Part shown: in pieces, positions 37,656-45,942 of the stretch
Position numbering within the stretch: the first letter of the stretch is position 1
How the letters are laid out: each line of letters starts with the position of its first letter
Source of the DNA: JAJCYL01 sp040222875
GTDB taxonomy: Bacteria > Bacteroidota > Bacteroidia > Cytophagales > Cyclobacteriaceae
Length of the DNA: 64,000 nucleotides
Direction: 5' to 3'
Assembly: GCA_040222875.1 (NCBI GenBank)
Contig: JAVKCG010000008.1
Location: 558,001-622,000, forward strand
Notes under the pieces: generated by a model
What the model was told of the DNA's origin: nothing
Databases searched by the model: none
What the model saw: only the letters and a program-made list of their open reading frames with translations
Translations under genes and position numbers: made by a program

Positions 37656-39457
37656 AAAAGCTTCTTGAAAACAAATGGTTCTTTGGTCTTACGATACTTA
37701 TCGCGGGCCTTGCAATTGGTTGGCTAATCAAACCATCAAACCATCCTATAATCGAATCATCCAATCATCAACATATCGAATCATCAGAATACACTTGCTC
37801 AATGCACCCACAGATTCGCCAAAACGAACCCGGTAGCTGCCCAATTTGTGGAATGGATCTTATCCAACTGGAGAATGATAATAGTGACGGGCTTGATCCA
37901 ATGGCTATTGCTATGTCACCCACAGCCATGCAACTGGCCAATGTTTCTACAGCTGTGGTTGGCGCAGAATCCGCTGTAAAAACAATTCGGTTGAATGGAA
38001 AAGTGCAGGAAGATGAAAGGTTGATCTTTAGCCAGACCACTCATTTTACCGGAAGGATAGAGGAGCTTTCAGTGAATTTTACTGGTGAATATGTGAGCAA
38101 AGGGAGTAAAGTAGCCATGCTCTATTCACCTCAAATGGTTACCGCCCAGGAGGAACTTTTTGAGGCTTACAAAATCCGTGAAAGTCAGCCCAATTTGTAT
38201 AGGGCGGCAAGGGAAAAATTAAAAAACTGGAAGCTTTCAGAAGAACAAATCGATGAGGTGCTGGTCTCCGGTAAAGTAAAGAACCAGTTTCCAGTTTTAG
38301 CCGATCAGTCAGGATACGTCCTCAATAAGAAAGTAAACCTCGGTGACTATGTCAATAGAGGCCAGACGATTTACGAGATCACCAACCTTTCACGGGTCTG
38401 GGTGCAATTTGATGTGTACGAGAACGACTTAACCTGGATCAAAAAAGGCGATTCTGTCAAGTTCACTATTAGTTCTCTGCCTGGTCAAAATTTTAAAGGG
38501 AAGATCGACTATATCGATCCGGTAATAAATCCAAAAACCAGAGTGACCATGGCGAGGGTTGTTTTCAAAAACCGGGACATGCAACTGAAACCGGAAATGT
38601 TTGCCTCAGGTGAGATAAGGGCAAGCTTGGATAAACAGGGAGACCAGTTAACGGTACCCAAATCGGCGATTATGTGGACAGGGAAGCGATCAGTTGTTTA
38701 TGTCAAGTTGCAAAGTGATCAGGGCATGCATTTTAAATTGCGTGAAGTGACACTGGGGCCTGCCCTGGGAGATGCTTATGTTGTTGAGCAAGGCCTTGAA
38801 ACGGGTGAGGAGATTGCCGTAAATGGCACTTTCAGCATCGATGCTGCTGCCCAGCTTGCAGGGAAACCAAGCATGATGAACCCCTCTGGCGGTAAAATTT
38901 CAACTGGTCACAACCACGGAAATATGGAGATGCAAGGTGAAATAGAAGACCACAGTCAGCATCAGCAACCTAATCATCCAGAAGTAAATATGACGGATGA
39001 AAGATTTGAGGTAAGTGGCACTTTTAAAGAACAGTTAAAATCAATATATGAGCTATACCTGCCTGTAAAAGATGCACTAATCGCAACTGATGCACAGCAG
39101 GCTCAGCAATTTGCAGAACCCCTTTTATCTGCAATAGATAATGTAGATATGTCTTTAGTGACAGGAGAAGCTCACAATGCGTGGATGGCTGATTTGGCCG
39201 TACTTACTACAACGGTAAAGATGATTGCCAACAATCCTGATGTAGAAGCCAAGCGTTCTGCACTGTCGCCGTTAAGTGATCAACTTTATCATACATTGAC
39301 CAAATACCAGGTTGAAACCGGAGGTTACAGACAATTTTGTCCAATGGCTTTTAATAACAAGGGAGCATTTTGGCTAAGCGATTCTGAAAAAGTTCTTAAC
39401 CCATATTTCGGTGATGTAATGCTCACCTGCGGTAATGTGGAGGAAGAATTGAAATGA
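37652..39457 (+). CDS. cusB: CusB-type RND periplasmic adaptor with heavy-metal-binding and DUF3347 domains
   Basis: The membrane-fusion subunit of the exporter (601 residues). Order: N-terminal membrane helix (about 9-26); a linker encoded by AT-rich repeat DNA (about 27-46); heavy-metal-binding domain YTCSMHPQIR...CPICGMDL (47-70); adaptor core with barrel-sandwich and beta-barrel domains (about 90-400); a His/Met-rich linker (about 405-440); and a C-terminal DUF3347 domain (about 450-600) containing F-C-P-M-A-F-N-N-K-G-A-F-W-L and a late Cys. The first domain and the C-terminal domain both look suited to Cu(I). It overlaps the four-helix-bundle gene by four bases. Confidence 0.92.
   Translation: MKKLLENKWFFGLTILIAGLAIGWLIKPSNHPIIESSNHQHIESSEYTCSMHPQIRQNEPGSCPICGMDLIQLENDNSDGLDPMAIAMSPTAMQLANVSTAVVGAESAVKTIRLNGKVQEDERLIFSQTTHFTGRIEELSVNFTGEYVSKGSKVAMLYSPQMVTAQEELFEAYKIRESQPNLYRAAREKLKNWKLSEEQIDEVLVSGKVKNQFPVLADQSGYVLNKKVNLGDYVNRGQTIYEITNLSRVWVQFDVYENDLTWIKKGDSVKFTISSLPGQNFKGKIDYIDPVINPKTRVTMARVVFKNRDMQLKPEMFASGEIRASLDKQGDQLTVPKSAIMWTGKRSVVYVKLQSDQGMHFKLREVTLGPALGDAYVVEQGLETGEEIAVNGTFSIDAAAQLAGKPSMMNPSGGKISTGHNHGNMEMQGEIEDHSQHQQPNHPEVNMTDERFEVSGTFKEQLKSIYELYLPVKDALIATDAQQAQQFAEPLLSAIDNVDMSLVTGEAHNAWMADLAVLTTTVKMIANNPDVEAKRSALSPLSDQLYHTLTKYQVETGGYRQFCPMAFNNKGAFWLSDSEKVLNPYFGDVMLTCGNVEEELK
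37726..37790 (-). repeat. AT-rich repeat, orientation 2, inside the cusB 5' coding region
   Basis: It encodes the linker after the membrane helix, again reading I-K-P-S first and then I-x-E-S-S twice. Bases 37726-37760 pair with 37241-37275. The segment ends just before the heavy-metal-binding domain. Confidence 0.7.
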
Positions 39458-39493
39458 TACTTTAATAATGCGATGATTTAATGATTTGATTTT
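39454..39493 (+). repeat. AT-rich repeat, orientation 1, at the cusB stop codon
   Basis: Starts ATGATACTTT over the cusB TGA and contains GATGATTTAATGATTTGATT. This is the third orientation-1 copy that begins at a stop codon. Confidence 0.55.
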
Positions 39494-39525
39494 AGAAAAC
39501 GATTAATGAACATAAAAACAATAAG

Positions 39526-39981
39526 ATGAACAATTCAATTAAAATTTTAATGATTGCTTTTATGGCAATAACCTTCGTTTCGGCGAACACTTGTAAAGCG
39601 CAATCAGATGTGTTGACAAGTTACATTGAATTAAAAGATGCACTTGTGCAGTCAAATCCTGCACTTGCAAAAACTTCTGCCAGAAGCCTCGGACAAAAGT
39701 TAGCTGGAGCTAACATGTCTAACGACCTCGTAGCAGCTGCAAACTCCATTGCTTCAACAGATGATCTCAAAGCACAGCGAACAGCTTTTAAGAGCGTTAC
39801 CGACCAACTGATCGAGTCGTTTAAAAATGGTGACCTCGATGATTCAGTATATGTTCAGCATTGTCCAATGGCTTTCAATAATACTGGCGCCAGTTGGTTA
39901 AGTACTTCAGAAGAAATCTTCAATCCTTATTTCGGTAACATGATGCTGAAATGCGGCTTTGTGAAAGAGACAATTGAGTGA
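39526..39981 (+). CDS. Secreted DUF3347 protein
   Basis: A 151-residue protein with a signal peptide (about 1-25) and one DUF3347 domain. Its end, HCPMAFNNTGASWLS followed by NPYFGNMMLKCG, closely matches the C-terminal domain of the CusB protein just upstream, so the two are probably duplicates. The conserved Cys, Met and His suggest Cu(I) binding in the periplasm, perhaps delivering metal to CusB; this is inference. It lies 68 bases after cusB, separated by a repeat. Confidence 0.85.
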   Translation: MNNSIKILMIAFMAITFVSANTCKAQSDVLTSYIELKDALVQSNPALAKTSARSLGQKLAGANMSNDLVAAANSIASTDDLKAQRTAFKSVTDQLIESFKNGDLDDSVYVQHCPMAFNNTGASWLSTSEEIFNPYFGNMMLKCGFVKETIE

Positions 39982-40038
39982 CAGGTAAAGCCATACCAGA
40001 TCGTCATCTCAAACTAAGATTCAATTAGGGATTAAGCC

Positions 40039-42051
40039 ATGGAAGATTCTAAAGAACAGCATCATCAACACAGCCATAATGACCACGATCACTCTGGAGG
40101 GCATCATGATCACCATGCCCACATGATTGAGGATTTTAAGAAGCGTTTTTACATCAACACGGTTCTTTCAATACCAGTTTTGGCGTTTTCACAGATGATC
40201 CAGGGATTTTTAGGACTCTCCTTTTCTTTTCCTGGAATGGAGTACGGTGCAGCCGTTTTAGCCACTGTAATATTTATCTATGGTGGTTGGCCATTTCTCA
40301 AAGGGTTGAAAGATGAAATTACCACTGATGGCCCAGGCATGATGACCTTAATTGCCATTGCAATAAGTGTGGCGTGGGCTTACAGTACTGCGGTTGTCTT
40401 GGGCCTTGACGGCAAGGTTTTCTATTGGGAGCTTGTTACTCTAATTGATATCATGTTGCTGGGTCATTGGCTAGAAATGAGGTCAATTATGGGGGCATCA
40501 AAAGCCCTTCAAAAACTTGCAGAGCTTATGCCAGCTGAGGCGCACAAAGTAGAGAACGATGAAGTGATAGATGTGCCGATTGCAGACCTAAAAAGAGGGG
40601 ATATCATACTTGTCAAACCTGGTGAAAAAGTACCTGCAGATGGTAAAATCACCGATGGGGAAAGCGAGTTGAATGAGAGCGCACTGACCGGAGAAAGCAA
40701 ACCCGTATTAAAATCTAAAGACGATGAGGTGATTGGCGGTGCCATAAATGGTGACGGTAGTTTAAATGTAGAGGTCTCATCTTCAGGGGAAGACAGTTAC
40801 CTCAACAAGGTGATCAAAATGGTGGAAGAGGCCCAGAAGACTAAATCTAAAACTCAAAATCTGGCCAATACAGCCGCAGGTTGGTTGGCCTATGTAGCCA
40901 TTGGAGTCGGGGTTCTCACTTTTATAATTTGGGCATTTTTTACTTCTCAAGGCGTTGATTTTGCCCTGGAGCGAATGGTGACTGTAATGATCATAACATG
41001 CCCACATGCCCTTGGCTTGGCTGTTCCACTGGTAGTTTCAATTTCCACTACCCTGTCAGCTAAAAATGGATTGCTTATACGAAACAGGACAGCATTTGAA
41101 AACAGCCGCAAAATCTCAGCAATAGTTTTCGATAAAACCGGGACACTCACCGAGGGTAATTTTGGGGTTAAAAGGATTAAAGGCCTAGACGACTCCATTA
41201 GCGACGATGACATGTTGGCAATCGCTGCTGGAATAGAACAAAACTCGGAACATCCTATAGCAAGGGGCATTGTGCAATCGGCCAGAGACAAAAACTTGCA
41301 ATTACCTAAAGTTCAAAATTTTAATGCTGAAAAGGGGAAGGGTGTTGGAGCTACCGTGGATGATAAACAATATCACATTGTGAGCCCCGGCTATCTGAAA
41401 GATCACGAGATTTCCATTCCCGAAGGGGCATTTTCTGATGAAGCTGAAACCGTAGTTTTTATTCTTCAGAATGAAAAACTAATTGGCTTTATAGCGCTTG
41501 CTGATCAAATCAGAAGCGAAAGTAAAAACGCCATCAGTACCCTGAAAGATAAAGGTATAAAAGTGCTAATGGCCACAGGCGATAATGACCAAACTGCTAA
41601 ATCGGTTGCTGAAGAGCTAGGTCTTGATGGCTACTATAGCCAGGTTTTGCCTCATGAAAAATCAGAGCTTATTCAAAAGCTTCAGGCTGAGGGCGAATTC
41701 GTAGCTATGACTGGTGATGGCGTAAACGATGCCCCAGCACTAGCCCAAGCTGATATCGGCATAGCGGTAGGTTCCGGCACCGATGTAGCTGCAGAAACGG
41801 CCGACATAATCCTTACCGATAGCAGTCCGGCTGACATAGCCAATCTAATATTATTCGGAAGGGCCACATATCATAAGATGGTACAAAACCTTATATGGGC
41901 TTCTGGCTATAATATTGTGGCCATTCCGTTGGCTGCAGGCTTGTTATTTAACCAGGGCATAATGATCAATCCGGCTGTCGGAGCTGCTTTAATGAGCCTA
42001 AGCACAATTATTTGTGCGATCAACGCACAATTTTTAAGATTTAAATTCTAA
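40039..42051 (+). CDS. copB: CopB-type copper P-type ATPase
   Basis: An inner-membrane ATP-driven copper exporter of 670 residues. It has a His-rich N-terminus (residues 7-29) rather than a CxxC HMA domain, the T-G-E-S actuator loop, CPH in the transport helix (about residue 320), the phosphorylation motif DKTGTLTEG, the HP motif in SEHPIA, and TGDGVNDAPA. The CPH motif and His-rich head are typical of the CopB (P1B-3) group, linked to Cu(II)/Ag(I) export. It works alongside the RND system, moving metal from cytoplasm to periplasm. The first ATG gives the His-rich head and is preferred. Confidence 0.93.
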   Translation: MEDSKEQHHQHSHNDHDHSGGHHDHHAHMIEDFKKRFYINTVLSIPVLAFSQMIQGFLGLSFSFPGMEYGAAVLATVIFIYGGWPFLKGLKDEITTDGPGMMTLIAIAISVAWAYSTAVVLGLDGKVFYWELVTLIDIMLLGHWLEMRSIMGASKALQKLAELMPAEAHKVENDEVIDVPIADLKRGDIILVKPGEKVPADGKITDGESELNESALTGESKPVLKSKDDEVIGGAINGDGSLNVEVSSSGEDSYLNKVIKMVEEAQKTKSKTQNLANTAAGWLAYVAIGVGVLTFIIWAFFTSQGVDFALERMVTVMIITCPHALGLAVPLVVSISTTLSAKNGLLIRNRTAFENSRKISAIVFDKTGTLTEGNFGVKRIKGLDDSISDDDMLAIAAGIEQNSEHPIARGIVQSARDKNLQLPKVQNFNAEKGKGVGATVDDKQYHIVSPGYLKDHEISIPEGAFSDEAETVVFILQNEKLIGFIALADQIRSESKNAISTLKDKGIKVLMATGDNDQTAKSVAEELGLDGYYSQVLPHEKSELIQKLQAEGEFVAMTGDGVNDAPALAQADIGIAVGSGTDVAAETADIILTDSSPADIANLILFGRATYHKMVQNLIWASGYNIVAIPLAAGLLFNQGIMINPAVGAALMSLSTIICAINAQFLRFKF

Positions 42052-42069
42052 ACCCTAACTAACGTAGAT

Positions 42070-42660
42070 ATGAAAAACTTATTAACAATTACCCTAATGA
42101 TCCTGATTGGATGTGGATCGCCTGAAAAGAAAACTGAAGAGATGGATCATTCAGAGCATGCCAATCATGAGGCGGCTTCAACTGATGGTGATGGTGAAAA
42201 GAAGAAGGCTAAAAGCCCCAAGCAGATGGCCATGGCCAATGTAGGTGATAACCATGTACATATCGAATACAGCTCACCTGGTAAGCGAGGACGTCAGATT
42301 TTCGGAGGCCTGGTTGCTTTTGGGGAGGTCTGGGTGACAGGCGCCCACAGAGCCACCTCTATTAATTTTGGTACAGATGTAAAAATTGGCGGCACCACCA
42401 TTCCAGCTGGAAAATACGCCTTGTTCACTATACCGGGTGAAGAAGAATGGACGATCATCATCAACAAAAATTGGGATCAGCATCTGGCTGATGATTATGA
42501 CCAGGCCGATGACCTCGTAAGGGTTTCTTCAGTCGTTCAAAAACCAGAAGAGACAGTTGAGTCACTAACCTACACCGTTGAGCAAATTGATGAAACCATG
42601 GGTATGATCACCATTTCATGGGATGATGTTGCCGTTGGTTTTGAAATTGAAAACATTTGA
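42070..42660 (+). CDS. DUF2911 lipoprotein
   Basis: A 196-residue protein with a lipoprotein signal (ILIGC, Cys15) and a charged His-rich linker (about 20-50), then a DUF2911 domain with VHIEYSSPGKRGRQIFG, W-V-T-G-A-H-R-A-T and AGKYALFTIPG. DUF2911 is widespread in Bacteroidota and has no proven role. Location after copB and the His-rich linker hint at metal contact. The gap to copB is only 18 bases, so it is probably in the same operon. Confidence 0.85.
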   Translation: MKNLLTITLMILIGCGSPEKKTEEMDHSEHANHEAASTDGDGEKKKAKSPKQMAMANVGDNHVHIEYSSPGKRGRQIFGGLVAFGEVWVTGAHRATSINFGTDVKIGGTTIPAGKYALFTIPGEEEWTIIINKNWDQHLADDYDQADDLVRVSSVVQKPEETVESLTYTVEQIDETMGMITISWDDVAVGFEIENI

Positions 42661-42671
42661 ATAAAACGATT

Positions 42672-43172
42672 ATGAAACCAGTTATTTTATTGAGCGCCAT
42701 ATTGCTGCTGGTCGGGTGTGACCAAAGTTCCAACAGGAGTGAAGCATCAGAGCAAAGGGAAAGTAAAACTAAACCAACGCTTGAAGATGTCTCATTGGCC
42801 GACCTTAAGGGTAACCCGATCAAGATATCTGATTACAAAGGCCAGGTTGTTTTCCTGAATTTTTGGGCCACCTGGTGCAAGCCTTGTATCGCTGAAATGC
42901 CTTCAATTGATAGAGCAAAAAAAGCCCTTGAGGGCAAAGAGGTGGTTTTTTTGGCGGCCTCAGATGAAAGCATTGAAAAAATTGAACGTTTCATGGGCAA
43001 GTATGAATTTTCGTTCGATTTTATTCAAATGAAAGATGATTTTGCAACCCTTGCCATACATTCATTGCCAACTACAATTATCTATGATCGCTCAGGAAAA
43101 ATTATACTGAACGAAGTAGGAGCCCGGGATTGGGATACAACAGAGATGATTGAAAAACTAACTTCACTATGA
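42672..43172 (+). CDS. TlpA-type thioredoxin lipoprotein
   Basis: A 166-residue envelope thiol-disulfide protein. A lipoprotein signal ends LLVGC (about residue 16), and the thioredoxin fold has WATWCKPCIAEMPS with the C-x-x-C redox pair, then a cis-Pro region (SLPTTI). The ATG at 42672 is preferred to a TTG at 42657 because it places the signal peptide correctly. It may keep periplasmic cysteines of the copper proteins reduced. The stop overlaps the next ATG (ATGA). Confidence 0.9.
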   Translation: MKPVILLSAILLLVGCDQSSNRSEASEQRESKTKPTLEDVSLADLKGNPIKISDYKGQVVFLNFWATWCKPCIAEMPSIDRAKKALEGKEVVFLAASDESIEKIERFMGKYEFSFDFIQMKDDFATLAIHSLPTTIIYDRSGKIILNEVGARDWDTTEMIEKLTSL

Positions 43173-44407
43173 GAATATTAGCATTAAATTCCAGGTTAAA
43201 ACCAACGGCCGCAATTTTGCTGTCAGTTGGTATTGTGATTGGTTGTTCCGCACCACAAAAAGAAGCGGTAGAAACCGATCCTTTAGAAGTACTACAACCC
43301 CCAATTGGTGCTAACAGCTCATTGCCATTTCTCACAAAGGCTAAAGATAGGTTGTACCTCTCGTGGGTTGAAAAATCGGGTGATTCAACAATGCTGAAGT
43401 ACGCATTCCTTGAAAAAGACAAGTGGTCAGAAGCCAAAAAAATAGCCTCAGGAACTGACTGGTTTGTAAACTGGGCCGACTACCCGATGATTAGTGTTAC
43501 AGACAGTGGTATGATGGCACATTTTCTGGCTAAGAGTAGCGAAGGGGCTTATTCTTACGACGTTAATTTGACACAATCTGAAAATGGCGACGCTTGGTCA
43601 GAGCCGTTTGTCGTTCATGATGATGGCACCGAAACCGAACATGGGTTTGTGACGATGCTGCCGTTTGAAGGTAAGATTTTAACCACATGGCTGGATGGCC
43701 GCAACACTGGGGATGGTGGTCATGGGGATGTTGAAATGGAGCACCGTGGGGCTATGACGGTCAGAAGTGCCATTGTAGACCTGTCAGGCAATCTTGAAAT
43801 GGAGAGCCAACTGGACGATCGGGTGTGCGACTGCTGCCAAACCGGTGGTGCCGTGACGGCCACTGGGCCGGTTATAGTTTATCGTGACAGGTCAGAAGAA
43901 GAAATCAGGGATATGTCAATAGTAAGGCTGGTTAATGGCAGTTGGACGGCACCTCAACCTGTTTTTCAGGATAACTGGAAAATAGCGGGATGTCCGGTGA
44001 ATGGCCCCAGGGCAGCCGCTATTGAAAACAGCCTGGCTGTAGCATGGTTTAGTGCCGCCGAGGGCAATGCCGAGGTGAAGCTGATATTTTCTAAAGATGG
44101 GGGTGAGACCTTTGGGCCATCATTCAAAATTGATGGTGGCAAACCAGCCGGCAGAGTTGATGTTGCCATGGTTGACGAAAACAACGCATTGGTTAGCTGG
44201 GTTGAAACAACAGAAAATGGAGCAGAAGTGCGGGTTTCAAAAATCAGTTCTGACGGGAATATTCTGTCAACAAAAACCATTGGGGAAATCGATCCTTCAC
44301 GAAAGAGCGGATTCCCTCAGTTGGAGATAATTGGAGAAGGAATTTATGTTGCCTGGACTGATTTGATAGGAAAAGAGCAGCCTGAAGTAAGGATAGTTAA
44401 GGTGTAA
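43169..44407 (+). CDS. Sialidase-fold (BNR repeat) lipoprotein
   Basis: A 412-residue protein with a lipoprotein signal (VIGC, about residue 26) and a beta-propeller-like body. An Asp-box S-K-D-G-G-E-T-F-G is seen at about residue 310, and repeats such as Y-L-S-W-V-E, T-T-W-L-D-G-R and V-A-W-F-S-A mark the blades. Typical sialidase catalytic residues were not identified, so true sialidase activity is doubtful. A Cys cluster V-C-D-C-C-Q-T-G-G (about residue 220) could bind metal. It is the last gene of the plus-strand copper island and converges on the hydrogenase operon. Confidence 0.65.
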   Translation: MRILALNSRLKPTAAILLSVGIVIGCSAPQKEAVETDPLEVLQPPIGANSSLPFLTKAKDRLYLSWVEKSGDSTMLKYAFLEKDKWSEAKKIASGTDWFVNWADYPMISVTDSGMMAHFLAKSSEGAYSYDVNLTQSENGDAWSEPFVVHDDGTETEHGFVTMLPFEGKILTTWLDGRNTGDGGHGDVEMEHRGAMTVRSAIVDLSGNLEMESQLDDRVCDCCQTGGAVTATGPVIVYRDRSEEEIRDMSIVRLVNGSWTAPQPVFQDNWKIAGCPVNGPRAAAIENSLAVAWFSAAEGNAEVKLIFSKDGGETFGPSFKIDGGKPAGRVDVAMVDENNALVSWVETTENGAEVRVSKISSDGNILSTKTIGEIDPSRKSGFPQLEIIGEGIYVAWTDLIGKEQPEVRIVKV

Positions 44408-44435
44408 CTAGAGTTTTTTAAGGTTTTGGTAAGTC

Positions 44436-45377
44436 TTAGAATGCCGATGCTAGTCGGGATGGGCGTGAATAAAATTCTTGCGGTAGAGGGCTTTGGAAGT
44501 CAAAGTCAGAATAAACGTATTCTTCAAGCACCTTACCATTGCTCCAATACCGGGTCCATCTGTGACTTACCATGATACCGCCTTCATTGGCGTGGTCAGA
44601 CCAAATAAACTCAACAGGTAGCACATCGCCATGTTGATTGTTTTGATGATATTCCATCTTTCTGATGAGTTTCTCATTTGGATGAGCCATGAATACCCAC
44701 TTATCCCTACCGACCCCTTCTTCATAAGAAATGTTGAGAACCTGGGCTTTCTTGCCGTCTAGTGTTTTTTCTCCGCCATTTTCAGCAATAACACCATTAT
44801 CGGTAAGTTTGAACGGCATTGAAAACCGATAAAATGCCATATTCATAGAACAATCTGGTTCGCACCAGTGGTTTTCACATGACATCCCCAGCTCTCTGGC
44901 TTTTTCTCCGGGGTCAACCTGATTGTTATTTTCAACGGCCCAGTAACCCATCTCGTCCTTGGCGATTATTACCTGCAGCCCCTTATCGGTTTCTACATCG
45001 GCCATCAATTTCACATTACCATTTACTTTTTCGAAAAATATCCTTTCTGAACGCTCATTGAGTAACTCACCTGTTTCTGAAAATAATTTATGTGTCTTTA
45101 AATATTGGCCGTGATCAATATTATTCCAGGCCTCCATTCCACCGGCGGCATCTACCCATTCAGCTACCAATTCTTCACCAGTAGCAGCTCTCATGTAATG
45201 CTCCCAAACAAAGTAGCTACAAACAGCAACGGTAACCAGTAAAGCCCCGGCTTTAAGTAGCTGCATTCTTTTGATCGTGATGGGATTAGTTAAATCCTTA
45301 ACTTCCAGCAAAAAGCTCAGCGGTGTTTTTACATCTTCCTTTTGTCTGTTGATTTTTTGTTTGGTGCTATCAGCCAT
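44436..45377 (-). CDS. Membrane-anchored protein of the hydrogenase operon, paralogue of the 45939-46778 lipoprotein
   Basis: Family not recognised. The 313-residue protein has a short cytoplasmic head (1-38), one membrane helix (about 39-58) and a periplasmic domain. The domain starts A-A-G-G-M-E-A-W, matching A-G-A-G-G-W-E-A-W in the lipoprotein two genes upstream, and both share an M-P-F-K-L segment and a similar strand pattern, so they are paralogues. A Cys cluster (Cys167, Cys172, Cys176, in SCENHWCEPDC) is found only here. The beta-rich layout resembles LolA/LolB-like or DUF6503-like lipid-binding folds, but this is a guess. It is the last gene of the leftward operon, 52 bases after the maturation protease gene. 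Confidence 0.6.
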   Translation of the reverse strand: MADSTKQKINRQKEDVKTPLSFLLEVKDLTNPITIKRMQLLKAGALLVTVAVCSYFVWEHYMRAATGEELVAEWVDAAGGMEAWNNIDHGQYLKTHKLFSETGELLNERSERIFFEKVNGNVKLMADVETDKGLQVIIAKDEMGYWAVENNNQVDPGEKARELGMSCENHWCEPDCSMNMAFYRFSMPFKLTDNGVIAENGGEKTLDGKKAQVLNISYEEGVGRDKWVFMAHPNEKLIRKMEYHQNNQHGDVLPVEFIWSDHANEGGIMVSHRWTRYWSNGKVLEEYVYSDFDFQSPLPQEFYSRPSRLASAF

Positions 45378-45429
45378 TTCAATGAGTTTAAAAGTGACTT
45401 AATCCATTATAATTTAATCATCTTAAGTA

Positions 45430-45942
45430 TCAATTCAAACTGTAATTGTATGAACTTAACCATGATCTTAATTTATTGATTCCCAAGGGTATAGCAATCT
45501 TTACCTCCTCACTTATGCCCATATCAAAGTCACTATGGTTCTTAGCTTCGCAGCCAAGAATAAAAACCTCATTCGGGAGCACATTCAAAGCCTTGGCAAG
45601 CATCATGGCCCTCACAGGGTTGGTATAGTGCATATCAGCTAAAAATGCCCTCTGTTCATCTTTTGGCATGTCTTTCAAATCTGCTGTTGTTGTTGATCTG
45701 AAATAAATCTGTCCAGGCTCCCCACCCCAGTTCACAGCATCTAAAATCACCAATATGTCATACTTTTCATGTAACTCTTGAACCAGATGGATGCCACCAA
45801 TTCCAACTTCCTGAAATTTGATAAACTCATGGGGATTGGTAGTCTCCAGAAGCTCACGAACCATTAAAATGCCAAACGCATCGTCTTGCTTTAATTCATT
45901 ACCAACACCAGCAATCAATATTTTGGGATTGCTCCTTTTCAT
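45430..45942 (-). CDS. [NiFe]-hydrogenase maturation protease (HupD/HybD type)
   Basis: An endopeptidase that clips the C-terminal tail of the large subunit after nickel insertion. The 170-residue protein has the family start G-V-G-N-E-L-K-Q-D-D-A-F-G and retains the metal-sensing residues at Asp20, Asp67 (LDAVNWGG) and His104 (DMHYTNP), matching the positions known in HybD. Its start overlaps the upstream lipoprotein gene by four bases. The large subunit in this operon has a tail of 22 residues after DPCMPCTTH, the expected substrate. Confidence 0.9.
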   Translation of the reverse strand: MKRSNPKILIAGVGNELKQDDAFGILMVRELLETTNPHEFIKFQEVGIGGIHLVQELHEKYDILVILDAVNWGGEPGQIYFRSTTTADLKDMPKDEQRAFLADMHYTNPVRAMMLAKALNVLPNEVFILGCEAKNHSDFDMGISEEVKIAIPLGINKLRSWLSSYNYSLN

